From: CAZJYI01 sp964550025
GTDB taxonomy: Bacteria > Verrucomicrobiota > Kiritimatiellia > UBA8416 > CAYOBW01
Reading direction: 5' to 3'
Length of the DNA stretch: 8,132 nucleotides
Assembly (NCBI GenBank): GCA_964550025.1
Contig: CAZJYI010000304.1
Coordinates: 1 to 8,132, forward strand
A program made the translations under genes and the position numbers. The notes under the pieces are model-generated. The model was not told where the DNA came from. It ran no database searches and worked only from the letters and a program-made list of their open reading frames with translations. Position 1 is the first letter of the stretch. Every line of letters begins with the position of its first letter. Positions 1-6,059 of the stretch are shown one piece after another.

Positions 1-28
1 GAGGGGGGAGCTTGTGCGGTGTTCGACT

Positions 29-102
29 GGGCCGGCTGGAAGCCGGCCCCACTGATCACCGGCTTTCAGCCGGTGACACGTGCCGCCGGCCTCCGGCCGG
101 CG
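29..102. repeat. Array of three short palindromic hairpins
   Basis: Three near-perfect hairpins follow one another with starts 27-28 bases apart. The first (29-49) has arms GGGCCGGCT and AGCCGGCCC around the loop GGA. The second (56-76) has arms TCACCGGCT and AGCCGGTGA around TTC. The third (84-102) has arms CGCCGGCC and GGCCGGCG around TCC. The linkers (50-55 and 77-83) both begin CAC. The second and third read as reverse-orientation copies of the first, because their loops become GAA and GGA when complemented. Arm differences are matched on the opposite arm, so each stem stays paired. This looks like a dispersed palindromic repeat family, or less likely an upstream terminator cluster. An open frame runs through it into the next gene, but that translation is not credible protein. 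Confidence 0.8.
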
Positions 103-197
103 TTCCCCCCATTCGTGCTCGAACTCCGGCGAGTCTTGCGATACAGTACGCCGCAGTTCAAAAGGGCGCCGGACTCGCCGCCGAACCGGAGGTAGCC

Positions 198-1631
198 GTG
201 AACATGCGTTTCTTCGTCCACGTGACAGCCATGACATGGCTGCTCTGTTGCGGCACAGTGGCCGCGAACATCCAGACTCACATCCGCGATCTGCAGTCTT
301 CCACGCCCGCCGTGCGCCGCTATGCGGCCGTCCAGCTCGGCCGGCGAGGCAGCGCCGAGGCCGTGCCCGCGTTGAGCGTCGCCTTGGGCGATGCCGACGT
401 TTCGGTACGGCGCGAGGCCGCCAAATCGCTGGGCCTCGTCCGCGCCGCCTCCGCGGTCGACGCGTTGCTTGGCGCGTTGCACGACACAGACAAGAACGTT
501 CGCGCCTATGCCGCGTACGCGTTGGGGGAGATTTGTGCACCTCGGACGGCGGAGGCCCTGGCCGGCGCCTTGAACGACCCCGAGTGGTGCGTGCGGGAAC
601 AGGCCGCATGGGCGTTGCGTGAGGTCGGCTCACCGTCGACGGGTGCGGCGCTCGTCGATGCCCTCACGGTACCCGACGCGAACGTGGCGCAGATCACCTG
701 GATACTGAAAGGTCGCCGTGATGCGGAAACGCGCTCACACCTCCTGCGCTTGTTGTCGGCCACGGATGCGCGCGTCAGGCTGCGCGCCATCGAGGTGTTG
801 CCGGTTCTGCAGTTCGACGGCTTGGTCGACGCCCTGGCTCCGGCCCTGAAAGACGCCGATGCGGCTGTTCGCCTTGCCGCCGTGAACGTGCTTGTGGCGG
901 TGGGCGGCGACCGTGTCGAGGACATGCTGCGGGCGGCGTCGAAACGCGAGGCCGATGCGGCTGTGCGCGCGGCCATTGAGGCGGCCGTGGTGAAGCTGTC
1001 GCGGATCGAGAAGCTGAGCGCCCACTGGAGCTTCGACGACCGCAGCACGACCGTCGCTCGTGACCTGACGGGGGGTGGGACGGATGGCCAGATCAAGGGC
1101 TGCACCCCGGTCAAGGGCAAGGTGGGGCACGCGCTTCGATTCGGAAAGGGCGGGTACATCGAGCTTGGCAAGCCGTCGGCACTGAACATCGGCAACAGCC
1201 CCTTCACAGTCATGGCGTGGGTCCTTTCCGAGGCGCCGGACGGCGTGGTGGTGGCGCGGGGCGGTGCGTTTTGCGGGTACTCGCTCTACATCAAGGATGG
1301 GGTTGCCCGATTCGGCATTCACCGGGTAGAGGACGGTCCGACGTACATTGCGAAAGGCAAGCGCCGCCTGGTCGGGGAGTGGACCCACGTTGCCGGGATG
1401 GTCAAGCAGGATTGCATTGAGCTCTACGTCAACGGAACGCTCGAAGCCACGGCGAAGACACCGGGCTACATTCCCGGCAACTGCGGACAGGGGATGGAGA
1501 TCGGTTTTGACGTGGCGAACAGCCCGGCCGAGATCACGGACCACTTTGAAGGCGTCATCGACGAGGTGAAAACCTACGCCGCCGCGCTGAGCGCTAGGGA
1601 GATGGCGAAGGCTTGCCGGGTCGCGGAGTAG
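198..1631 (+). CDS. Exported HEAT-repeat protein with C-terminal LamG domain
   Basis: The product is 477 residues. I chose the GTG at 198 because GGAGG at 188-192 lies five bases upstream; the in-frame ATG at 204 is the alternative. Residues 1-23 form a signal peptide (basic start, hydrophobic core, ending TVAA), so export to the periplasm or surface is likely. Residues about 32-270 contain seven to eight HEAT units of about 31 residues, recognisable by the recurring pattern D-x-x-V-R-x-x-A-A-x-x-L-G; this fold usually gives a protein-binding solenoid. Residues about 275-472 are a concanavalin A-like LamG/laminin-G-3 domain, starting AHWSFDD and including EWTHVAGMV, ELYVNG and FEGVIDEVKTY, typical of glycan- or protein-binding jelly-roll modules. 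No catalytic motif is visible. The role is probably adhesive or scaffolding (inference). The 3' end overlaps the convergent antitoxin gene by 38 bases. Confidence 0.9.
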   Translation: MNMRFFVHVTAMTWLLCCGTVAANIQTHIRDLQSSTPAVRRYAAVQLGRRGSAEAVPALSVALGDADVSVRREAAKSLGLVRAASAVDALLGALHDTDKNVRAYAAYALGEICAPRTAEALAGALNDPEWCVREQAAWALREVGSPSTGAALVDALTVPDANVAQITWILKGRRDAETRSHLLRLLSATDARVRLRAIEVLPVLQFDGLVDALAPALKDADAAVRLAAVNVLVAVGGDRVEDMLRAASKREADAAVRAAIEAAVVKLSRIEKLSAHWSFDDRSTTVARDLTGGGTDGQIKGCTPVKGKVGHALRFGKGGYIELGKPSALNIGNSPFTVMAWVLSEAPDGVVVARGGAFCGYSLYIKDGVARFGIHRVEDGPTYIAKGKRRLVGEWTHVAGMVKQDCIELYVNGTLEATAKTPGYIPGNCGQGMEIGFDVANSPAEITDHFEGVIDEVKTYAAALSAREMAKACRVAE

Positions 1632-1974
1632 CCGCTCGCGCGGCGACCGGCGGCTCGGCCGACGCTCGAACGTCGGCGAGCCGGTTGATTGGCACATCCC
1701 CTTCCGAAAAGTGGACGGTGATTCTCAGGTCGCCGCCCATGGCAGAGAGGGTTTTGCGCAGGGTGCCGAGGTAGATGTCGGACTGACGCTCGACTCTCGA
1801 CGCCGCCGTCTGCTCCATGTTCAGAGATCTGGCAAGCTCCTCCTGTGTCAGGTCGAGAGCCTGGCGCATTTTCCGCGAGGCCATCTCATTCTTCAAAATC
1901 TCAGTCTTCACCGCTATCCGGTCCCTGCGTTCCTGAGGCACTTCGTCCAGGAGCTCTCTGAATGGCTTGCTCAT
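1594..1974 (-). CDS. XRE-family antitoxin, HigA-like
   Basis: The product is 126 residues. Residues about 36-63 form a Cro/C1-type helix-turn-helix (LTQEELARSLNMEQTAASRVER), followed by the LGTLRKTLSAMGGDLRITVHF segment common in HigA-like antitoxins. Residues about 4-32 are charged and helical and may contact the toxin. It starts 19 bases after the toxin stop, in the toxin-first order of higBA operons. In such systems the antitoxin neutralises the toxin by binding it and represses the operon by DNA binding. AAGGGA lies about ten bases upstream of the ATG at 1974. The last 25-28 residues are Ala/Pro-rich and are encoded by the intergenic hairpin and the antisense of the neighbouring 3' end, so they look like a secondary extension. 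Confidence 0.85.
   Translation of the reverse strand: MSKPFRELLDEVPQERRDRIAVKTEILKNEMASRKMRQALDLTQEELARSLNMEQTAASRVERQSDIYLGTLRKTLSAMGGDLRITVHFSEGDVPINRLADVRASAEPPVAARAATPRPGKPSPSP
1651..1683. terminator. Strong imperfect hairpin between convergent genes
   Basis: CGGCTCG (1651-1657) pairs with CGAGCCG (1677-1683), and CCGACG (1659-1664) pairs with CGTCGG (1671-1676). There is one bulged G at 1658 and a six-base loop. It begins 20 bases after the stop of the HEAT/LamG gene, so it could end or protect that transcript. No T-run follows on either strand, so intrinsic termination is not assured. It lies inside the antitoxin reading frame, where it encodes residues about 98-108. Confidence 0.45.
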
Positions 1975-1993
1975 GGTGTCAGTCCCTTCGCTC

Positions 1994-2281
1994 TCATGTC
2001 AGCAACCGTTCCGTGTCCTGTTCCCCGCCCATGAGCAGAATCGCCGAGCGCCCGGGATCGAATGCATAGAGGATCCTGAAGGGGGCGCCGGCATGCTGGA
2101 CCCTCAGTTCTCGCATATGGCTGTGCTGCAATTCCGTGACGCCCGACGAGTACGGGAACGGCAGCGACGGCCCCCTTTCCTCGAGCAGACCCACCATTGC
2201 AGCAATGTCGTCCTGCCCCGATTCAGTCAGAGTATCCCACCATTGGGCGAACTCATCTGTGTATTCGACATTCCAAGCCAT
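1994..2281 (-). CDS. RelE/HigB-type (Gp49-like) toxin, probably C-terminally truncated
   Basis: The product is 95 residues. The opening MAWNVEYTDEFAQWW, the central PFPYSSGV and the core HSHMRELRVQH followed by FRILYAFDPGRSAILLMGG are typical of the Gp49-like HigB toxins (PF05973), which are ribosome-dependent mRNA interferases. Basic and His residues of the core (H53, H55, R57, R60, R69) are present. The start at 2281 has GAGGAA five bases upstream. Family members I recall continue after LLxGG with a G-[DN]-K-T-G-[ND]-D-R-W-Y-E stretch and a final helix, to about 110-120 residues. Here the frame changes after GG and stops. Loss of one G from the GGGCGGGG run (2030-2023) would restore residues resembling that stretch. 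The toxin may be weakened or dead. Confidence 0.8.
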   Translation of the reverse strand: MAWNVEYTDEFAQWWDTLTESGQDDIAAMVGLLEERGPSLPFPYSSGVTELQHSHMRELRVQHAGAPFRILYAFDPGRSAILLMGGEQDTERLLT

Positions 2282-2296
2282 GCTCGTTCCTCGCCC

Positions 2297-2327
2297 CCTA
2301 TAGAAATCATTGGCCGTCCGATGTCAA
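2297..2327 (-). promoter_or_regulatory. Sigma70-like promoter of the toxin-antitoxin operon
   Basis: Read on the minus strand, a perfect TTGACA (2327-2322) is followed after 17 bases by TCTATA (2304-2299). An overlapping TATAGG (2302-2297) gives a better -10 match but a 19-base spacer. The toxin SD (GAGGAA, 2292-2287) and start codon (2281) follow directly, so the leader would be very short. The sequence is locally AT-rich against a GC-rich background. No clear operator palindrome is seen. The element is predicted by consensus only. Confidence 0.55.
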
Positions 2328-2374
2328 GTGTTGGTTTCCGTTCTCGTGCAGAAAGGCCACATCCGTGGTCTGCT

Positions 2375-2429
2375 GCGGGTTTGCGAGATGCGTTCTCACC
2401 CGCCTTCTCCGCCTGTGGCGGATACGGCG
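2375..2429. repeat. Two adjacent small inverted repeats
   Basis: GCGGGT (2375-2380) pairs with ACCCGC (2398-2403), enclosing GAGA/TCTC (2385-2388 and 2394-2397). TCCGCC (2408-2413) pairs with GGCGGA (2417-2422) around TGT, and CGCC (2401-2404) can pair with GGCG (2426-2429) outside it. The two structures share bases 2401-2403, so they are partly exclusive. No reading frame here resembles a protein. These are probably intergenic palindromic repeat debris. Confidence 0.5.
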
Positions 2430-2439
2430 TGGCACGCGA

Positions 2440-2495
2440 GCGCACTACGAACGAGTGGCCTCCGCATCAGTGTTTGTAGTGCGCCCGTAAGGGCG
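2440..2495. repeat. 13-bp inverted repeat with adjoining hairpin
   Basis: GCGCACTACGAAC (2440-2452) and GTTTGTAGTGCGC (2472-2484) form a 13-bp inverted repeat with one G·T position and a 19-base loop. The right arm runs straight into a second hairpin, CGCCC (2482-2486) with GGGCG (2491-2495) around GTAA. No target duplication or transposase is visible, so this is most likely a non-autonomous palindromic repeat rather than an insertion sequence. Confidence 0.6.
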
Positions 2496-2524
2496 TATCC
2501 CAGGCCAGCGCTGTGCCAGAATGA

Positions 2525-2554
2525 GAAGATCTGGTCCCTTATGACCAGATCTTC
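2525..2554. repeat. Perfect 12-bp inverted repeat upstream of the propeller gene
   Basis: GAAGATCTGGTC (2525-2536) and GACCAGATCTTC (2543-2554) match perfectly around the six-base loop CCTTAT. It ends 111 bases before the propeller start codon. It lacks a T-run, so it is not a classical terminator. It could be a regulator-binding palindrome or an mRNA leader hairpin, depending on where transcription starts. Confidence 0.65.
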
Positions 2555-2590
2555 GGTTGATCTTGAGCTGGGATGCAGGCAGTATCGTGA

Positions 2591-2642
2591 CCGGGTACTA
2601 TGCTTCACCCACATGGGTATCACGCTGCAGGGGATTACCCGG
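2591..2642 (+). promoter_or_regulatory. Possible leader stem-loop before the propeller gene
   Basis: CCGGGTA (2591-2597) can pair with TACCCGG (2636-2642), enclosing a small hairpin ACCCA/TGGGT (2607-2611 and 2614-2618). The stem ends 12 bases before the ribosome binding site GGGAGG (2655-2660). If transcribed, it could affect translation initiation. No known riboswitch class is recognised. Confidence 0.3.
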
Positions 2643-2665
2643 CGCCGTTTCAGAGGGAGGCGGAT

Positions 2666-5600
2666 ATGAGCAAGCACGCCATTGCGATGCTGCTTTGGAT
2701 ATGGACGTTGGCAGGAGCAGAACTCGCAGAGCAGAGCACGGCCGTTTCCGGCCCGTCGACAGAGGCGTTGGAAAGTGCGGCGCAGTTGGTCGGGCATAGC
2801 GGCTGTGCCGGCGGGATCTGCGTGACGATCGGAGCGGACGCGGTCGAGCTGGGGCTCGCCGTCGCGAAGCAGGGCCCGTTCACCGTTCAGTGCCTGGTGA
2901 CGGGCCGCGAGGAATTGGCGGGCGTGCGAGACAGGATCCGTGACGCGGGGATGTATGGCGTCGTGTCGGCCGTACGGTACGACGGTGAGAATCTGCCGTA
3001 TGTGCGGAGCCTGGTGAACCTGATGGTAGTGGCAAGTGTGGAGCGGCAAGTGGCGGATGAGGAGATCGCCCGTGTGCTTGTGCCTCGTGGCGTCGTGGTG
3101 ATGAAGGGCAAACCAGGAACAGCGCCGGAAGCGCTCCGGCCACTCGCCACTCGCCACTCGCCACTCGGCAAAGACTCGGTGACGTTCCGCAGATCCGTTC
3201 CCCCCGACATCGACGAGTGGACGCACTACCTGCACGGGGCTGACGGCAACCCGGTGGCGCAGGACCGTCACGTTGGGCCGCCGGCGCACTACCAGTGGAT
3301 TTCCGGTCCGACGTGGCAGCGGTCGCACGAGAGCGATTCGAGCCTCAGCACGTTGGTCACCGCCCGTGGTCGCCTTTTCAGCATCGTCGACCAGGCACCC
3401 ACCAGCCTCGTCGGCAACCACCCGTTGCCCGACAAGTGGTTTCTCGTGGCGCAGGATGCTTTTAACGGCGTGCCGCTGTGGCAGGTCCCGATTCGCCGCT
3501 GGGGATGGCGCGAGTGGAAACCGACCTTTTTCAACTATCGGCCTGGCGAGCTCCCCATCAATATCCAGAAACGGCTTGTCGCCGCGGGGGACAGGGTCTA
3601 CGTGACGCTCGGGTACAAAGCCCCTGTCAGTGAGCTGGACGCCGTGACGGGCGAAATTCTGCGGACGTTTGAAGGCACGAATCCTACGGGCGAGATACTC
3701 CACCTGGACGGCAGGCTGTTCCTCACCGTCTTTTCGGGCGACCGCCTCAAGGTCATGGCGCTGGATGTGAAGAGGGGCCAGCCGCGCTGGACAACCGAGG
3801 ACACCTACGGCGGCACCACGGTCGACTACATCAAGTGGGGCAACAGATACCACACCTTCAAGCCGCCCAAGCTCGACGCGTCCCTCAATATCGCCACGGA
3901 TGGGAAGTCGGTCGCTCTGATCGATGCCGCGGATATCGTTTGTCTCGATGCCGAATGCGGCCGCGAACGCTGGCGTGCCGCCTTCCCGCGTGCTGACGCC
4001 GACGAGACCGCGGGGGGTATCAAGGCCAACGGCAAACTCTGGTCGGGCACGATGATTGTCAAAGACGGCGTTGTTCTGCACGCCAGCCCGAGCGTGCTGG
4101 CTGCCTTCTCCGCCGACACCGGCAAGTCCCTGTGGAAACGCCCCAAGCGCTATATCCAACATCTCTGGTACGAGTGGAAAGACGTGTTCGTTGTCGGTGA
4201 CGTCGTCTGGACGTGGGGCGAAGACGTCGCCCGCATTACCCTCAAGAAGGGCGGGGGCAACAACACGGCCCCGCAGACGTTGCTTGGCTACGATCTGAAG
4301 ACCGGGGAGGTCAAACGCAAGATCGACCTTGGAACGGTCTTCAAGACGCATCATCACCACCGCTGCTACCGCAACAAGGCGACGCCGCGCTACATCATTG
4401 CCAGCCGCCGCGGGTCGGAGTTCATCGACCTGGCGGGCAAGGAGCATACGGTGGACAACTGGGTGCGCGGTACCTGCCACGTGGGCATGATGCCGGCCAA
4501 CTCCCTGCTGTATGCCCCGCCGCATCCCTGCCAGTGCTACATCGACGAGAAGCTGAACGGCATGAACGTGCTCGCCTCCGCGGGTGCGCGAGTCCCGAGG
4601 AGCAAGAGTTTCCTGGCGTCGAAGGTGCGCCACGAGAAGGGGCCCGCCTTCTCCCCTGATCCGCAATCCGCGATCCATGGTCCGCAATCGGCGGACTGGC
4701 CGGCTTTTCGACGCGACGGCGCGCGCACGGGTTCGGTCGAGACGCACGTCTCCGATGACATGTCCCCGCTGTGGCGCTTGGACGTGGGTAGCAAGGTGTC
4801 TGCTCCGATTGCCGTCGCGGACCGCGTCTATGCCGCGCTCGTGGATGAACACCAGGTTGTCTGCGTCGATGCGAAGAGCGGTCGTCTCGTGTGGTCGTTC
4901 GCGGCCGGCGCACGCGTGGATTCGCCCCCGACCTATCATGCCGGCACGTTGCTTTTCGGCTGCGCCAACGGCTGGGTGTACCGGATTTCGGCCCAGGATG
5001 GCCGGCTCGCCTGGCGTTTTCGGGCCGCGCCTGAAGAACGGTTCATCTGCGCCCACGGGCAGTTGGAATCCGCCTGGCCCGTGCACGGAAGCGTGTTGGT
5101 GCAGAACGGCCTCGCGTATTGCGTGGCGGGGCGGTCGTCGCAGGTGGACGGCGGGCTGTGGGTGTACGCGCTGGATCCTGCCACCGGCGAAGTTCGCCAC
5201 GAACTAAAGCTCTCCGGCCCGCACTACACGGGGTCGAACATCGAGGAGAACTACGGTCTGCCGATGGGAAAACTGAACGACATACTCATGGGGGATGGAT
5301 CGCTCGTCTACCTGCGCGGCACAGCCTTCGACGCGCAGCTCAAGCAGCAGATGGGGAAGCCGGCGATACAGACCGGGGGCGGGTTCCTCGACGACAGCTA
5401 CTTCAAGCGGATTCCCTGGCGGCACGGGAAAGACTACGGGCGGCTGCTGGCCCACGACAAGCGGTCGGTGTACTTCGTTCGCATGTTCGACACGCTGCGC
5501 GGACTGGATCCGTCCGTGTACTTCACGCCGGGCGCAAAGGGCTACCTCCTGTTTGCGAGAAATATCCAGGGCGGCAAGCCCGCGTGGTCAGCCCGCATTC

Positions 5601-5860
5601 CCGTGCGCATACGGGCTATGGTGCTGACGCCGAAACGGCTCTACGTGGCGGGGCCGCCGGACGTGGTCGACAACAGCGATCCTCTCGGCGCCTTTGAGGG
5701 GCGCAAGGGCGGTCAGCTCTACGTCTATGACGCTGCTACAGGCAACAAGCTGTCCACGCATGCGTTGCCTTCTCCGCCCGTCTTCAACGGGGCGTGTGCG
5801 GCAAACGGCCGGCTGTATGTGGCCGATACCGGGGGCGGCCTGACGTGTTTTGGTCGGTAG
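2666..5860 (+). CDS. Exported PQQ-like beta-propeller protein with methyltransferase-like head
   Basis: The product is 1064 residues. The ATG at 2666 is chosen because GGGAGG (2655-2660) lies five bases upstream and a signal peptide (residues 1-21) starts there; an in-frame ATG at 2600 would put 22 unlikely residues before it. Residues about 36-150 resemble a class I SAM methyltransferase Rossmann fold, but the glycine motif is degraded (VTIGADAVELG, 53-63). Residues about 181-655 form a first PQQ/quinoprotein-like propeller, opening DIDEWTHYLHGADGNPV, with blade motifs such as LDAVTGEILRTF. It includes a His/Cys-rich signature: HHHHRCYRNKAT (562-573), then GTCHVG and PPHPCQC. Residues about 676-1064 form a second propeller with repeats such as VVCVDAKSGRLVWSF. 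I recognise the family as widespread in Planctomycetota and relatives; no reaction has been shown to my knowledge. Two heptamer arrays encode the linkers between the three parts. Location is probably periplasmic or surface. Confidence 0.9.
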   Translation: MSKHAIAMLLWIWTLAGAELAEQSTAVSGPSTEALESAAQLVGHSGCAGGICVTIGADAVELGLAVAKQGPFTVQCLVTGREELAGVRDRIRDAGMYGVVSAVRYDGENLPYVRSLVNLMVVASVERQVADEEIARVLVPRGVVVMKGKPGTAPEALRPLATRHSPLGKDSVTFRRSVPPDIDEWTHYLHGADGNPVAQDRHVGPPAHYQWISGPTWQRSHESDSSLSTLVTARGRLFSIVDQAPTSLVGNHPLPDKWFLVAQDAFNGVPLWQVPIRRWGWREWKPTFFNYRPGELPINIQKRLVAAGDRVYVTLGYKAPVSELDAVTGEILRTFEGTNPTGEILHLDGRLFLTVFSGDRLKVMALDVKRGQPRWTTEDTYGGTTVDYIKWGNRYHTFKPPKLDASLNIATDGKSVALIDAADIVCLDAECGRERWRAAFPRADADETAGGIKANGKLWSGTMIVKDGVVLHASPSVLAAFSADTGKSLWKRPKRYIQHLWYEWKDVFVVGDVVWTWGEDVARITLKKGGGNNTAPQTLLGYDLKTGEVKRKIDLGTVFKTHHHHRCYRNKATPRYIIASRRGSEFIDLAGKEHTVDNWVRGTCHVGMMPANSLLYAPPHPCQCYIDEKLNGMNVLASAGARVPRSKSFLASKVRHEKGPAFSPDPQSAIHGPQSADWPAFRRDGARTGSVETHVSDDMSPLWRLDVGSKVSAPIAVADRVYAALVDEHQVVCVDAKSGRLVWSFAAGARVDSPPTYHAGTLLFGCANGWVYRISAQDGRLAWRFRAAPEERFICAHGQLESAWPVHGSVLVQNGLAYCVAGRSSQVDGGLWVYALDPATGEVRHELKLSGPHYTGSNIEENYGLPMGKLNDILMGDGSLVYLRGTAFDAQLKQQMGKPAIQTGGGFLDDSYFKRIPWRHGKDYGRLLAHDKRSVYFVRMFDTLRGLDPSVYFTPGAKGYLLFARNIQGGKPAWSARIPVRIRAMVLTPKRLYVAGPPDVVDNSDPLGAFEGRKGGQLYVYDAATGNKLSTHALPSPPVFNGACAANGRLYVADTGGGLTCFGR
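3140..3167 (+). repeat. CCACTCG heptamer array (four copies) inside the propeller gene
   Basis: Four exact tandem copies of CCACTCG occupy 28 bases. They are in frame and encode residues from 159 as PLATRHS followed by PL, a seven-residue period that arises because three heptamers make seven codons. The array sits between the methyltransferase-like head and the first propeller. A small stem, GCCGGA/TCCGGC (3124-3129 and 3135-3140), abuts it on the left. Confidence 0.95.
4661..4688 (+). repeat. CCGCAAT-type heptamer array (four degenerate copies) inside the propeller gene
   Basis: Successive heptamers are CCGCAAT, CCGCGAT, CCATGGT and CCGCAAT, again 28 bases. They encode PQSAIHG followed by PQS (residues 666-675), with the same seven-residue periodicity as the first array but an unrelated unit. 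The array lies at the junction of the first and second propellers, just before DWPAFRRDGARTG. Confidence 0.8.
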
Positions 5861-5870
5861 TGCCTTCCCA

Positions 5871-5915
5871 ATCTCCCGTCGTCCCCTGCCGCCTTGCGCG
5901 GCAGGAACGGGAGAT
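5871..5915 (+). terminator. Long compound hairpin after the propeller gene
   Basis: ATCTCCCGT (5871-5879) pairs with ACGGGAGAT (5907-5915), and CCTGCCGC (5885-5892) pairs with GCGGCAGG (5898-5905) around CTTGC. That gives 17 pairs with an asymmetric internal loop (five bases against one). It starts ten bases after the stop codon, so it could terminate or stabilise the transcript. No T-run follows. Its core is also one member of an inverted repeat pair. Confidence 0.55.
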
Positions 5916-5980
5916 CCCGGGAACAGGGAGCGCCTTCCCTGCCACTCTTCCGTTCCCGCGGCGCAAGGTCGCGGGGGACG
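5880..5980. repeat. Inverted pair of diverged hairpin repeats (BIME-like)
   Basis: The reverse complement of 5880-5910 matches 5950-5980 at 26 of 31 positions. Both contain an 8-bp stem with the same loop (GCAAG when read in the orientation of the second copy) and the same GGGGACG flank. The five differences are two paired swaps (T-A to C-G and C-G to G-C) plus one G-C to G·T change, so both stems remain fully paired. A small hairpin, CAGGGA/TCCCTG (5924-5929 and 5936-5941), lies between them. Two inverted palindromic units around a spacer is the layout of REP/BIME elements. No RAYT transposase is in the window. Confidence 0.75.
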
Positions 5981-5989
5981 TGCCATCGT

Positions 5990-6013
5990 GGCGACACCGC
6001 TTCTTGTGTCGCC
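5990..6013 (+). repeat. Perfect 8-bp hairpin upstream of the GH130 gene
   Basis: GGCGACAC (5990-5997) and GTGTCGCC (6006-6013) pair around an eight-base loop. It ends 32 bases before the GH130 ribosome binding site. It may be a leader hairpin or a further palindromic repeat; its unit is not related to the pair just upstream. Confidence 0.6.
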
Positions 6014-6059
6014 GGTCCGGCTGAGATAGACTGACGCCGACAAATGGAGGAATACCACC

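Noticed and set aside
29..102. CRISPR array
   Set aside because: The periodic units are self-complementary hairpins with 6-7 base separators. There are no spacers of suitable length and no cas genes.
12..197. N-terminal extension of the HEAT/LamG gene from an ATG at 12
   Set aside because: The extension translates the hairpin array and would put about 60 residues before an obvious signal peptide. GGAGG supports the GTG at 198.
735..1697. Minus-strand open frame opposite the HEAT/LamG gene
   Set aside because: It is antisense to clear HEAT repeats and LamG, and its own translation shows no family pattern.
2557..2601. Promoter for the propeller gene (TTGATC with CAGTAT, or TTGAGC with TACTAT)
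   Set aside because: The first pair has a 17-base spacer but a poor -10; the second has a 27-base spacer. Neither is convincing.
2282..2665. Insertion sequence or MITE
   Set aside because: There are inverted repeats but no transposase remnant, no matched termini around the gap, and no visible target duplication.
2396..5200. Very long open frame on the minus strand (934 codons)
   Set aside because: It is antisense to the propeller gene, which has a signal peptide, ribosome binding site and recognisable domains. The antisense translation is rich in Arg and His with no domain pattern, as expected from GC-rich codon bias.
6004..6032. Promoter for the GH130 gene (TTGTGT, 17 bases, TAGACT)
   Set aside because: The -35 matches consensus at only three positions and overlaps the hairpin arm, so it is not distinguishable from chance.
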